Origin: an uncultured Methanomethylovorans sp.
GTDB taxonomy: Archaea > Halobacteriota > Methanosarcinia > Methanosarcinales > Methanosarcinaceae
DNA: 64,000 nt
Assembly (NCBI RefSeq): GCF_963678545.1
Contig: NZ_OY782870.1
Span: 2,108,001-2,172,000, forward strand
Reading direction: 5' to 3'
The notes under the pieces were generated by a model. That model was not told the origin of the DNA, searched no databases, and saw only the letters and a list, made by a program, of their open reading frames with translations. Of the stretch, positions 10,112 through 18,812 are shown piece after piece. The translations under genes were made by a program, and so were the position numbers. Numbering within the stretch: position 1 is the first letter of the stretch; each line of letters opens with the position of its first letter.

Positions 10112-11170
10112 ATGTTTACTAATATGAACAAAAATGACCTTGATGCATATGCACAAAAGATCATAAATGGTATGCAACTCTCTGATGATGACCTCCGGGA
10201 AATGCTTTTGATCAATAGTAGTATGGAACTTGAAAAGCTTCATTATGTTGCGAGGAAAGTGAGAGACAACTACTTTGGAAACAAAGTGTTTTTATACAGT
10301 TTTGTCTACTTTTCCACACACTGTAAGAACAGATGTGCGTTCTGCTACTACAACTCAATGAACAAGATTAACAGGTACAGACTGGAATTTGAAGATATCC
10401 GCAATATATGCAGGCAGCTTAAAGGAGAACAGATCCACATGGTGGACCTCACTATGGGGGAAGATCCTTATTTCCATGAAGAACCCTCCCGATTTGCCGA
10501 GGTAATAGATATTGTTAAAGATGAACTTGGTTTACCAATCATGGTTTCACCAGGTGTGCTGGATGATAAGACACTGACAATGCTCCGTGGGCATGGAGCT
10601 AACTTCCTTGCTCTCTACCAGGAGACTTACGATAAAGAACTTTATAAGAACCTGAGAGTAGGACAATCCTTCTCAGACCGCATCCATGCCCGTGAATTCG
10701 CTCAGAAGATAGGTTACTGTGTAGAGGATGGACTACTCACAGGTGTTGGTAATGATGTAGAATCCACCATCATTTCTCTTAAGGGCATGGCAAAAGATAA
10801 TCCTCATATGGTCCGGGTTATGACCTTCATTCCCCAAGAGGGAACACCTCTGGAGAAAAAGGCACAGGAATCCAACCTGTCGGAACTCAAGATTATATCA
10901 GTGCTGAGGCTTATGTTCCCTGACAGACTGATTCCGGCATCTTTGGATGTGGAAGGCATTGAAGGCATGGTATACCGCCTTAATGCAGGTGCTAATGTGG
11001 TTACATCCATAATACCTTCTGACTCTTCCCTTGAAGGAGTGGCAAACTATGATCGCAAACATGAAGAGAGGAAAAGAGACCCAAAGAGTGTAGTCGAAAA
11101 GCTCAGGAGTATAGGTATGGAACCAGCCGCACAGTCAGATTTCAACAGGATATTGGGAGTGGTGGCATGA
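10112..11170 (+). CDS. pylB: PylB, radical SAM lysine mutase (3-methylornithine synthase)
   Basis: 352 residues from the ATG at 10112. The reading frame is open upstream into pylS, but AGGTGATC (10101-10108) and similarity to PylB proteins place the start here. The radical SAM CX3CX2C motif is CKNRCAFC, followed by YYNSMNKINRYR, DLTMGEDPYF and YQETYDKELY as in M. barkeri PylB. The enzyme isomerises L-lysine to (3R)-3-methyl-D-ornithine, the first step of pyrrolysine synthesis. Its TGA overlaps the ATG of pylC. Confidence 0.96.
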   Translation: MFTNMNKNDLDAYAQKIINGMQLSDDDLREMLLINSSMELEKLHYVARKVRDNYFGNKVFLYSFVYFSTHCKNRCAFCYYNSMNKINRYRLEFEDIRNICRQLKGEQIHMVDLTMGEDPYFHEEPSRFAEVIDIVKDELGLPIMVSPGVLDDKTLTMLRGHGANFLALYQETYDKELYKNLRVGQSFSDRIHAREFAQKIGYCVEDGLLTGVGNDVESTIISLKGMAKDNPHMVRVMTFIPQEGTPLEKKAQESNLSELKIISVLRLMFPDRLIPASLDVEGIEGMVYRLNAGANVVTSIIPSDSSLEGVANYDRKHEERKRDPKSVVEKLRSIGMEPAAQSDFNRILGVVA

Positions 11171-12258
11171 AACAGATATGTCTGATCGGAGGTAAACTGC
11201 AGGGCTTCGAAACTGCATACCATGCCAGAAAAGCAGGCATAAGAGTTGTATTAGTAGACAGGAACAAAGATGCATTCATAAAGGATCTTGTGGATACATT
11301 CCACTGTTTTGACATTGCGGAAGAACCTAAAAGGCTTATAGAGATCTCAAAAACCGTAGATGCCATGATCCCTGTCAACGAAAACTTTGATACCATTGAT
11401 TTCCTTGAAACCATAAAGGATAAACTGCAATGCCCATTGCTTTTTGACTTTGATGCATACAGAATAAGCAGGGATAAAAACACATCTAAGGAATATTTCA
11501 GGTCCATAGATATCCCAACTCCTGCAGATAAACCCACCCATCCCCCATATTTTATAAAACCCTCCTGCATGAGCAGCAGCATAGGTACGGCCATAATCTA
11601 CGATGATGAAGGCCTGAAGGGCCTTGATCCTACCATACTGATAGAAGAATACGTAGAAGGAGACGTGTTATCTCTTGAAGTTGTAGGAGATGGTGAACAT
11701 TTTGCAGTAGTAAAGGAAACAAAGGTGCATATAGATGATACCTACGACTGCCATATGGTGACACCTGTTGGCCATAATCCTGAACTAAGAAGGATCACCT
11801 ACGAGCTTGCCCGTAATCTTAAGCTCAAAGGTATCATGGATGTGGAAGCAATTGACAGTCCAAAGGGTTTGAAAGTGCTGGAAATAGATGCAAGGTTCCC
11901 CAGCCAGACACCTACAGCTGTCTATCATTCATCAGGAGTGAATCTTCTGGAACTGCTGATACAGGCTTTTACTGAGGGTGTACAGGAGATGGCGCAGGCA
12001 CCACAGGATAACTACTGCATATACGAGCACCTCATTCTGAAAGATGGTAAACTTTTGCCTATAGGGGAGCACATTCTCTCTATGGGAAAGAATTACAGGC
12101 CAATCCATGAGTCGGAAGGTATAGAGATATTCCAGCGTGATGGAGAACATAAGGCATTCACGGTTGTGACCTGGGGAGCAGATTCGGAAACTGCCAAGAT
12201 GAACAGAAAAAAGGCTCATGAAATAATACTCACAGCACCAGAGCAGGAGGTGGCATAA
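11167..12258 (+). CDS. pylC: PylC, ATP-grasp 3-methylornithine:lysine ligase
   Basis: 363 residues. The N-terminus is a Rossmann-like segment (CLIGGKLQGFETAYHARKAG), followed by an ATP-grasp domain with FIKPSCMSSSIGT, ILIEEYVEGDVLSLEVVG and the metal-site segment LEIDARFPSQTPT. PylC joins 3-methylornithine to the epsilon-amino group of lysine using ATP. It overlaps pylB by four bases (ATGA) and abuts pylD directly, so the three are one translationally coupled unit. Confidence 0.96.
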   Translation: MKQICLIGGKLQGFETAYHARKAGIRVVLVDRNKDAFIKDLVDTFHCFDIAEEPKRLIEISKTVDAMIPVNENFDTIDFLETIKDKLQCPLLFDFDAYRISRDKNTSKEYFRSIDIPTPADKPTHPPYFIKPSCMSSSIGTAIIYDDEGLKGLDPTILIEEYVEGDVLSLEVVGDGEHFAVVKETKVHIDDTYDCHMVTPVGHNPELRRITYELARNLKLKGIMDVEAIDSPKGLKVLEIDARFPSQTPTAVYHSSGVNLLELLIQAFTEGVQEMAQAPQDNYCIYEHLILKDGKLLPIGEHILSMGKNYRPIHESEGIEIFQRDGEHKAFTVVTWGADSETAKMNRKKAHEIILTAPEQEVA

Positions 12259-13038
12259 ATGGCATTGCTCACGCCTGAAGATTTGGATTCTCTCTCCTCC
12301 AAATTTGAGGATAGCGAATCCATTATTGAAAGGGTTACAGGAAGCAAACTTACGGATATATGCAAGGACATCTATGGAAAAGACCTGGGTTCGGAAAAGG
12401 TGGGCATAATACCTATAACCGCAGGCAATGGCATAATCAGCAATTTCTCCTCTTCCCTGCTTTTCATAATCCAGCGCCTAGGACTTGAAGGATTTATTAC
12501 CCAGCATACAGATGTGGCGGGATACCATGAAGCCATAAGCGAAGGCGCAGACATATTATTGATGGCCGATGACCATCTTTTCATAGCCCACAACCTAAAG
12601 GATGAAAAGGTTGTCACCAATCATGAAGCAACAGGCACAATCTATTCAGAGATAGCTTCCAGGTTCAAGGATGCAGATTCAAGTGAAATTCTGGTAATAG
12701 GTCTTGGAAGAGTGGGATATGCAGGAGCAAAACATCTTGCAGAAAAAGGGTTCAATGTTTATGCCTGTGACCCCAACAGGAGCTTTCTGGAGAAGGCAGC
12801 TCATGAGCTTGGGATCAAGGAATACTGCAAGGAAGACCGCAAGAAGTTTTCAATGGTCTTCGAGGCTACACCTAATGCAAATACTATCAATGAAGGTATG
12901 ATAGCAGAGAGGTGCTTGGTTTCAACCCCAGGAATACCATGTGGATTGCCTGAAGAGGTCGGAAAGAAATTCAGAGTGGATTTGGTCATGGAACCACTCT
13001 TCATTGGGGTCACATCAATGATATATGCGGTAATCTGA
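12259..13038 (+). CDS. pylD: PylD, pyrrolysine synthase dehydrogenase
   Basis: 259 residues. The N-terminal half binds the dipeptide substrate. A NAD-binding Rossmann fold follows with the fingerprint VIGLGRVGYAGAKHLAEKG near residue 150 and the acidic CDPN after it. PylD oxidises the lysine-methylornithine isopeptide, which then cyclises to pyrrolysine. The ATG directly follows the pylC stop. T-rich DNA after the TGA (13043-13060) probably ends the transcript. Confidence 0.96.
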   Translation: MALLTPEDLDSLSSKFEDSESIIERVTGSKLTDICKDIYGKDLGSEKVGIIPITAGNGIISNFSSSLLFIIQRLGLEGFITQHTDVAGYHEAISEGADILLMADDHLFIAHNLKDEKVVTNHEATGTIYSEIASRFKDADSSEILVIGLGRVGYAGAKHLAEKGFNVYACDPNRSFLEKAAHELGIKEYCKEDRKKFSMVFEATPNANTINEGMIAERCLVSTPGIPCGLPEEVGKKFRVDLVMEPLFIGVTSMIYAVI

Positions 13039-13146
13039 TCTCATTTTTTCTATTTTATTTGAAACCTGAGGTCTGTAGAAGAGTGGACCACTAATCTGAA
13101 ATATAGCAAAAAATAATTGGATGCTGGTTGTTAATAAGAGAATCGT

Positions 13147-14798
13147 TTAGGGAAGTGTTGTATTTGCAGTAACTTTTTCCAGAACTGTTAATTTGAATTC
13201 AGATACATCAAATAAGCCTTTGTCACTTATCTTAAATTTTGGTATTACCAATAATGCCATAAAAGACATTGTCATAAAAGCTGAGTTTAAGTTGCATCCG
13301 ATTTGGTGGATTTTTTCTTTCAGCGTGTCATAGGTTTCAATAACATTACTCGCTTTTTCATTTGAAATCAGCCCGGCAACCGACAAAGGAAGATGGTATA
13401 TATCGACTCCATCTGACAGAGCCAAACCGCCCCTTGATTCTATAAGTTTGTTTATAACCCCGGCTATATCTGCATCATCCACCCCTATGGCTATGATGTT
13501 ATGGGAATCGTGGGCCACTGTGGAAGCTATTGCTCCTTTTTTGATATCAAAGCCCTTTATGAATCCTATGGAAGGCACTGGATTTTCCGTATAACGATTA
13601 ATTACTGTTATCTTGTTGATCCCGTTTGCAGAATCCGAAAACACCTTGCCTTTTTCCTTTGGAAGCCGGTATTCCAATATATCTGTGAAAAGGGAACCAT
13701 CAAAAGCCTGTATGATCTTAAAATGACTGGCATCTGAGTATATTTGCAGTTGTTCCGTTTTGATCTTTTTGTTCAATTTGAAATTATTGATCGGTTTTGA
13801 TGCAGATGCCTGAAACAACACCCTGCCATTTTCAAATACAGGGTTCCCGTCTATATAGGTTGCAATGACATCCATTTTGTCCAGGGAGCTGACAATTATG
13901 AATCTGCCGGATCTCCCAGTTGAAGCATCCCAGTATTAATCCTAAAGTGTTTTGACGCATTGTAGGAAGAAACTCTCAATACATCGAAAAGATTGTGACC
14001 TGCAGCTATGGCTCTGGACACAAGTGTGTTTATATGCCCCTTTTCAAGATAATCAGGATGACAGTCATCTGTACAGAACATACATAATTCGGGGTAAGTA
14101 GTAATAAGGGGATGAAGAACACCAAAGTTTTGTGCTGCAGAACCTTCCCTAATCAGGATATGCATGCCATTCTCTATTTTTTCCAAGGCTTCTTCTAGTC
14201 GGGTACATTCATGATCTGTGCTTATTCCTGCACGAATATATTTTTTAAGTCTTTCTCCTCCAAGCTCAGGTGCATGGCCGTCAACAGGTTTACCTGCATC
14301 AAACGCAACTTTTATTTTAGCATATACCTCAGGGTCATCATTCAGTACACCAGGATAATTCATCATTTCCCCCAATGCAACTATTTTCGGCTCTTTCATC
14401 AGTATTTCTATTTCCTTTGATGACAAACTATGACCGGTGTTCTCAAATTCAGTTGCAGGCACACAGCTTGGAGCAGTAAAATGTATTTTTACAGGCACCT
14501 TTTCAGATTCTTTTATCATATAATAAACGCCTTCAAGGCCACATACATTGGCTATTTCATGCGGATCAGATACTGTAGCAATAGTACCATGTCTAGCAGC
14601 CATTCTGGCAAATTCAGAAGGTTTGAGCATTGAACTTTCAATGTGTACGTGGGAATCTATAAATCCAGGCAGTAAATACTCAGAAAATTCCTCTTTAGCC
14701 TTTTGGATATTTTGTATTTTCCCATCCTCAATAGTGAGGATGGCATTATAAATATCCCGTTGAACAATATCAACCAGTTTCCCTTTGATTGTTTTCAT
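13147..14798 (-). pseudogene. ade: Adenine deaminase, interrupted by a one-base frameshift
   Basis: The two halves together match an adenine deaminase of about 550 residues (adenine to hypoxanthine, purine salvage). Residues 1-296 (14798-13900) contain the metal-binding DSHVHIESS, SDPHEIANV, DGHAPEL and CTDDCHPD, and end at QLGDPAD. There the frame hits TAA. Shifting by one base at about 13900-13902 continues FIIVSSLDKMDVIATYIDG and runs to the TAA at 13147. One T seems to be missing from a short T run. The C-terminal half includes the family's HDSHN metal-binding region. Both halves look otherwise intact, so a recent mutation or a sequence error is likelier than old decay. No strong ribosome site precedes the ATG at 14798. 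Confidence 0.85.
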
Positions 14799-15488
14799 AG
14801 AGTGTGGTTTGGTTTAAGAGTTTTCATTTATTATATTATTCCAAGCAGCGTTCCCATTATCTCTTCTGTAACACATTCTTTTCTGAAAGGCTTCAAAGAT
14901 TAAAAATCAAGAGTGGATCAGAATCTTATAGAATTTATAGATTTATTCCCTAATAATTTTATGATTACGTACTAATATAAACTTTTTGGTTGTTTAAAAT
15001 AGAGATTGTTTTAAAAGAAATATCCTTATAATGAAATAGAAATATGCATTGATTTTAAGAAGTAGGGGACTGTCTAAATTTCGCTACGTATCCCCTTACC
15101 TCACGACGTTGAATTTGATAAGATCAGAAATGTAGAGGGTGTCCCTACCTACAAACCGGTTGAGACAATGGATGATCTTTACTTTAATATGCTCAAGCTT
15201 GCAGAATTCTGTACAGTACAAAAATGAAACATTAGGCTCATGCATGAAATATCTGTGCGTTTTCCATCTTGTTAAGCAGCTGTATAGTTTAAGGTATTTA
15301 TAAGCAAGCAAAACTATAATTATTGTAGATTATGTTGAATGTAGGCTTGACTAAAATTAGCATATATGTCAAATTTGACCAACAATTTCATAATTAAAAG
15401 CACAATTTTTCGAGATGGATCGTCGCCCGGAGAAAGGCGACAATCTTCTCATGGGGAGGTAGTTCCACTCAATAATTTATCTTAAAAA
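14799..15488. other. Long intergenic region with a possible gene remnant and a hairpin
   Basis: I see no complete gene in these 690 bases. The part nearest 14799 would hold the ade promoter (an AT-rich box at about 14820-14840). Bases 15078-15224 form a plus-strand open stretch with natural-looking codons but no start, ending in TGA, possibly the tail of a lost gene. A strong hairpin lies at 15412-15450. The rest is AT-rich. Confidence 0.5.
15412..15450. other. GC-rich hairpin, function unknown
   Basis: GTCGCC (15422-15427) and GGCGAC (15436-15441) form a perfect six-base stem around an eight-base loop, and GAGA/TCTC (15412-15415, 15447-15450) can extend it imperfectly. It is conspicuous in AT-rich DNA. 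No T run follows on the plus strand, so it is not a typical terminator; on the minus strand it lies just downstream of the 80-residue gene and may end or protect that transcript. A small RNA is another possibility. Confidence 0.5.
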
Positions 15489-15731
15489 TCAATCTTCTTT
15501 TTTACTATATGTGCGGATGGATTCTATTTTTTCCCAGTCGTAATAGGTGTTTATCCTCTCATTATCCTTTTCTTCTGTGAAACGGACGAATTCCCCTAAA
15601 AAGAGCACAGCACTATCGAAAATTTTACCCTCATTGATCTGTAGGTGCACTCCAGGTCGCAATTTTCTTGACATCGTTCCATGCAGGGGTACTGATGCAT
15701 ATTCGAAGACTTTTTCCCATGTATCTTTCAT
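15489..15731 (-). CDS. Conserved-looking small protein, function unknown
   Basis: 80 residues, MKDTWEKVFEYASVPLHG at the start, mostly soluble, rich in Lys/Glu, with a C-terminal Tyr/Trp segment (INTYYDWEKIESIR). The ATG is preceded by AAGGGAGAT at a good distance, which supports translation. I recognise no domain. It lies downstream of, and on the same strand as, the first of two tandem sensor kinases, with about 150 bases between them. Confidence 0.6.
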   Translation of the reverse strand: MKDTWEKVFEYASVPLHGTMSRKLRPGVHLQINEGKIFDSAVLFLGEFVRFTEEKDNERINTYYDWEKIESIRTYSKKED

Positions 15732-15881
15732 TTTAGTTATCTCCCTTTTTGAGACACTTAAAGTTAGAGGCAGTTTTTAGATTTAGACGGATTCCTATGT
15801 GCTACTTTCTTGTATTTAAAACTATGTATTGAGCTCAATTGATATAATTAGAACTCGTAAATAGCAAAAAAGACCTATGAA

Positions 15882-18308
15882 TTAAAGATCCCTGATGTAA
15901 GGTAACTCGAAAGTGAAGTTGCTCCCCTTGCCCACTTCACTTTCCATCCATACCCTACCACCATGTAATTCAACAAGTTCTTTGACCAAAGCAAGTCCAA
16001 GACCGGTGCCTTGATATTTGCGACTGTAAGCTGAATCAAGTTGTATAAATGGCCTGAACAGTTTCTTCTGGTCGTCCAAAGATATGCCTATGCCAGTGTC
16101 AATAATAGAAAAGCGTACCATTTTTTCGACCATACTTACACGAACGTTGATCTCACCCTCTTCAAATGTGAATTTGATAGCATTTCCAAGCAAGTTGTAA
16201 ATGATCTGTTTTAGTTTCGCCTCATCAGCCACTAAAATATTCGCGTCTTCATCTTTTTGTATACTCAGAGTTATTTGCTTCTTCTTTGCAAGAGGCTGCA
16301 TCGTAGCTATCATTTCTGCCATAAATGGCTCAATATAAATAGTCTCAGGAAAAAGTTCCATCTTACCGGCTTCTACTTTTGCTATGTCCAATATTTCATT
16401 GATAAGGCTAAGCAGGTGTTTGCCGCTGTTTGAAATGTGATGGAGATAATGATCCTGTTTTGGGCTAAGTTCTCCAAAATGTCCTTCCATCATGGCATCA
16501 GAAAAACCAATTATAGAATTAAGCGGTGTGCGCAATTCATGACTCATGTTGGCAAGGAATTCGCTCTTGGTGTGGTTTGCAGCTTCTGCAATGGTCTTTG
16601 CCTGAAGTAAAGATTCTTCCATCCGTTTACGGTCAGTTATATCCCTTACAATAGCCTGAGCAACATCATGATATCCTGCAAGAATTGTAGCATTTATTTC
16701 CACGTCTATAATATTGCCGTTTGCTGTGAGGTACTGTGTTTCACCACGTACAGTACCTGAATTTTTAAATGAATCCATTATTTGACATCCAAGTTCCCTT
16801 TTTTCCGGGATCAGAAGGTCAACAACTGACATACTTCTAAATTGCTCTTTAGTGTACCCCAGCATCTCACAAGCTTTCTCGTTAGCGTCAAGGATCTGTC
16901 CATCGGGTTTATTTATGAAAATAGCATCGGTTGATTGTTCCACAAGTGACCTATACTTTTTCTCGCTTCTGATAAGTTCCACTTCTGCATGCTTTCGCCA
17001 GGTAATATTTGTAGTGGTGCCAAAAATCTTAACATTTGCATTCTGTTGAAGATGAGCTATTGAGATGGAGTTAACCCATACTATATTTCCGTCATCTTTA
17101 ACTAGGCGATAGTCCAGATTGACATTGTTCTCCGGATTATTATAAGCGAGTTTTAGCGCATCAAAGACATTTTGGATATCGTCGTGATGGGTATAGGAGA
17201 AGTACTTATCCCAGTTGTTTCCTATAGTTCCTTTGGGTAATCCCACCATTTTATCCACAGCTGGAGAAATATAAGTATTGATGTAATTTCCGTTCTCATC
17301 AACATCAGCTTTCCAGACGATGGTATCTATTGCATTGACAACTTCCTCATATTCTTCTTCTTTTTTAACCAGTAGAGTTTCAGTTTGTTTGCGTTCAAGA
17401 ACACTGGTTATCATCTCACCCACAAGTTTCAATAAATAAAAGGTGTTTTGATCCCATTCCTTTTTTTGCGTCTTGCAATCCATCGCTATATATCCGCTGA
17501 ATTTTCCTTTAAAGGCTATGGGAACCAGTATCAACGACAAAATACCCAATTCTCGAAGTTTATCTTTAAGTATCCGTTCTTCATTACTCTGTTGTTGAGT
17601 ATCTACTACACAAATTGCTTGTAAATCTGTTAATTTTTCAATTATGCTTGGCACTGGGAACTTTTGGTTGAAGGAAATCTTTGATACAATACCTTCGGCA
17701 TGCCACTCATGGGTTTTGATAACGAAATTTGGATCAGTGGTTGTCAAAAAAACAGTAGCACGCTCAGCACCAGTGAATATGGCTATTTCCTCAAGGGCTT
17801 TATTTATCTCAGTGTCAATATTTTTAAAACTGCTGTTTATAAACCGACTGGAAATATGCGAATAAAGATCTTCTTGCTTTTTCTTTTGTTCCAGTTCGCT
17901 ACGAGTCTGTTTTATGATTGTAGCGTCTTCAATTATTGCATAGCAACCGATTACATTTTCTTCTTTGTCTATGCGAGGTACAGTCTTAAAACGCAAAAAA
18001 AGCTCTTTATCCCATTTGGAATGATAAGTTGTTTCTATCACTGAAGTCTTACCAGTTGAAATCGCTTCCTCAATGCTAGCAGATATTCCGGATGAAACGA
18101 GGGGTGGAAAGGTTAGAAGATTTACCTGTTTAGTATCTGCAACTGAAGGAGAACCCAGAAGCTCAAGAAGAAATTTATTGACTGCAGTGATGTTTCCTCT
18201 AGTATCAAATGAAAGGATACCTAAGGGTAATTCATCAATCAAATCATTCTCATTTTCCTCTTCTGCCTGTTCATCAGCAAAGATCCTTTTGTATTTTAGA
18301 GGAATCAT
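15882..18308 (-). CDS. PAS-GAF-PAS-PAS sensor histidine kinase, paralog A
   Basis: 808 residues, with no membrane segment seen. The order is PAS (about 20-130), GAF (145-310), PAS (325-445), PAS (450-570), HisKA with the phospho-acceptor in [16 protein letters not shown] (about 585), and HATPase with N box [11 protein letters not shown]1 DTGIGIS and G2 [12 protein letters not shown]. It is a cytoplasmic sensor; the signal and the partner response regulator are not evident. It is colinear with the kinase at 18813-21245, and the shared GAF segment ([11 protein letters not shown]) suggests tandem duplication. Confidence 0.92.
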   Translation of the reverse strand: MIPLKYKRIFADEQAEEENENDLIDELPLGILSFDTRGNITAVNKFLLELLGSPSVADTKQVNLLTFPPLVSSGISASIEEAISTGKTSVIETTYHSKWDKELFLRFKTVPRIDKEENVIGCYAIIEDATIIKQTRSELEQKKKQEDLYSHISSRFINSSFKNIDTEINKALEEIAIFTGAERATVFLTTTDPNFVIKTHEWHAEGIVSKISFNQKFPVPSIIEKLTDLQAICVVDTQQQSNEERILKDKLRELGILSLILVPIAFKGKFSGYIAMDCKTQKKEWDQNTFYLLKLVGEMITSVLERKQTETLLVKKEEEYEEVVNAIDTIVWKADVDENGNYINTYISPAVDKMVGLPKGTIGNNWDKYFSYTHHDDIQNVFDALKLAYNNPENNVNLDYRLVKDDGNIVWVNSISIAHLQQNANVKIFGTTTNITWRKHAEVELIRSEKKYRSLVEQSTDAIFINKPDGQILDANEKACEMLGYTKEQFRSMSVVDLLIPEKRELGCQIMDSFKNSGTVRGETQYLTANGNIIDVEINATILAGYHDVAQAIVRDITDRKRMEESLLQAKTIAEAANHTKSEFLANMSHELRTPLNSIIGFSDAMMEGHFGELSPKQDHYLHHISNSGKHLLSLINEILDIAKVEAGKMELFPETIYIEPFMAEMIATMQPLAKKKQITLSIQKDEDANILVADEAKLKQIIYNLLGNAIKFTFEEGEINVRVSMVEKMVRFSIIDTGIGISLDDQKKLFRPFIQLDSAYSRKYQGTGLGLALVKELVELHGGRVWMESEVGKGSNFTFELPYIRDL

Positions 18309-18428
18309 ACTCTTTGTTCTATGTACTTGCTATCCTAAAGTTCAAATTCAATTCTGTAGGAGAATTTTATTTATACAATTAAATGTGGAAAAATACTTTT
18401 ACGTAATTTCCCATGAATAAGTTACAGC

Positions 18429-18608
18429 TTATGCTGTTATAGTAATGATTTTATCAATGGATATTGATGTATATCGGCCTTGAATGATCTCAAGCTGAAC
18501 GATACCATTCTCACATTGTTTGATCTTACCTTTAAAAGTGGCAATACCTCCGCAATATATTGTCACTTTTTGGTTCAGGAAATATTGTACAATGAAATTC
18601 TCCATCAT
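18429..18608 (-). CDS. Small Sm-like conserved methanogen protein
   Basis: 59 residues from the ATG at 18608, chosen because GGGAG lies seven bases upstream; an ATG two codons earlier (18614) is too close to that site. The sequence alternates beta-strand-like segments (VTIYCGGIATFKGKIKQC, then GIVQLEI and SISIDKIITI) reminiscent of Sm/LSM folds, but the match is by pattern only. It sits between the two paralogous kinases on the same strand. Function unknown. Confidence 0.6.
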   Translation of the reverse strand: MMENFIVQYFLNQKVTIYCGGIATFKGKIKQCENGIVQLEIIQGRYTSISIDKIITITA

Positions 18609-18812
18609 TTGCATTCTCCCACTATGTGTATGATGGGTTTATATATAAAATCTATAAAATCGATTTGATATAAAACTTTGCAGTCAAATCATCTTCAATC
18701 CTCATTTATAATTACAACAAATATTCGATAACTCACATATCACTTTAGATTTAGAATTATTAGTGAATGCAAGTTAGCTGTTGGAACATTAAAATGATCC
18801 TTTTAGAAATGA

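Noticed and set aside
15096..15311. 71-codon minus-strand frame in the long gap
   Set aside because: Its start overlaps an AT-rich box, there is no ribosome site, and the opposite strand looks more protein-like.
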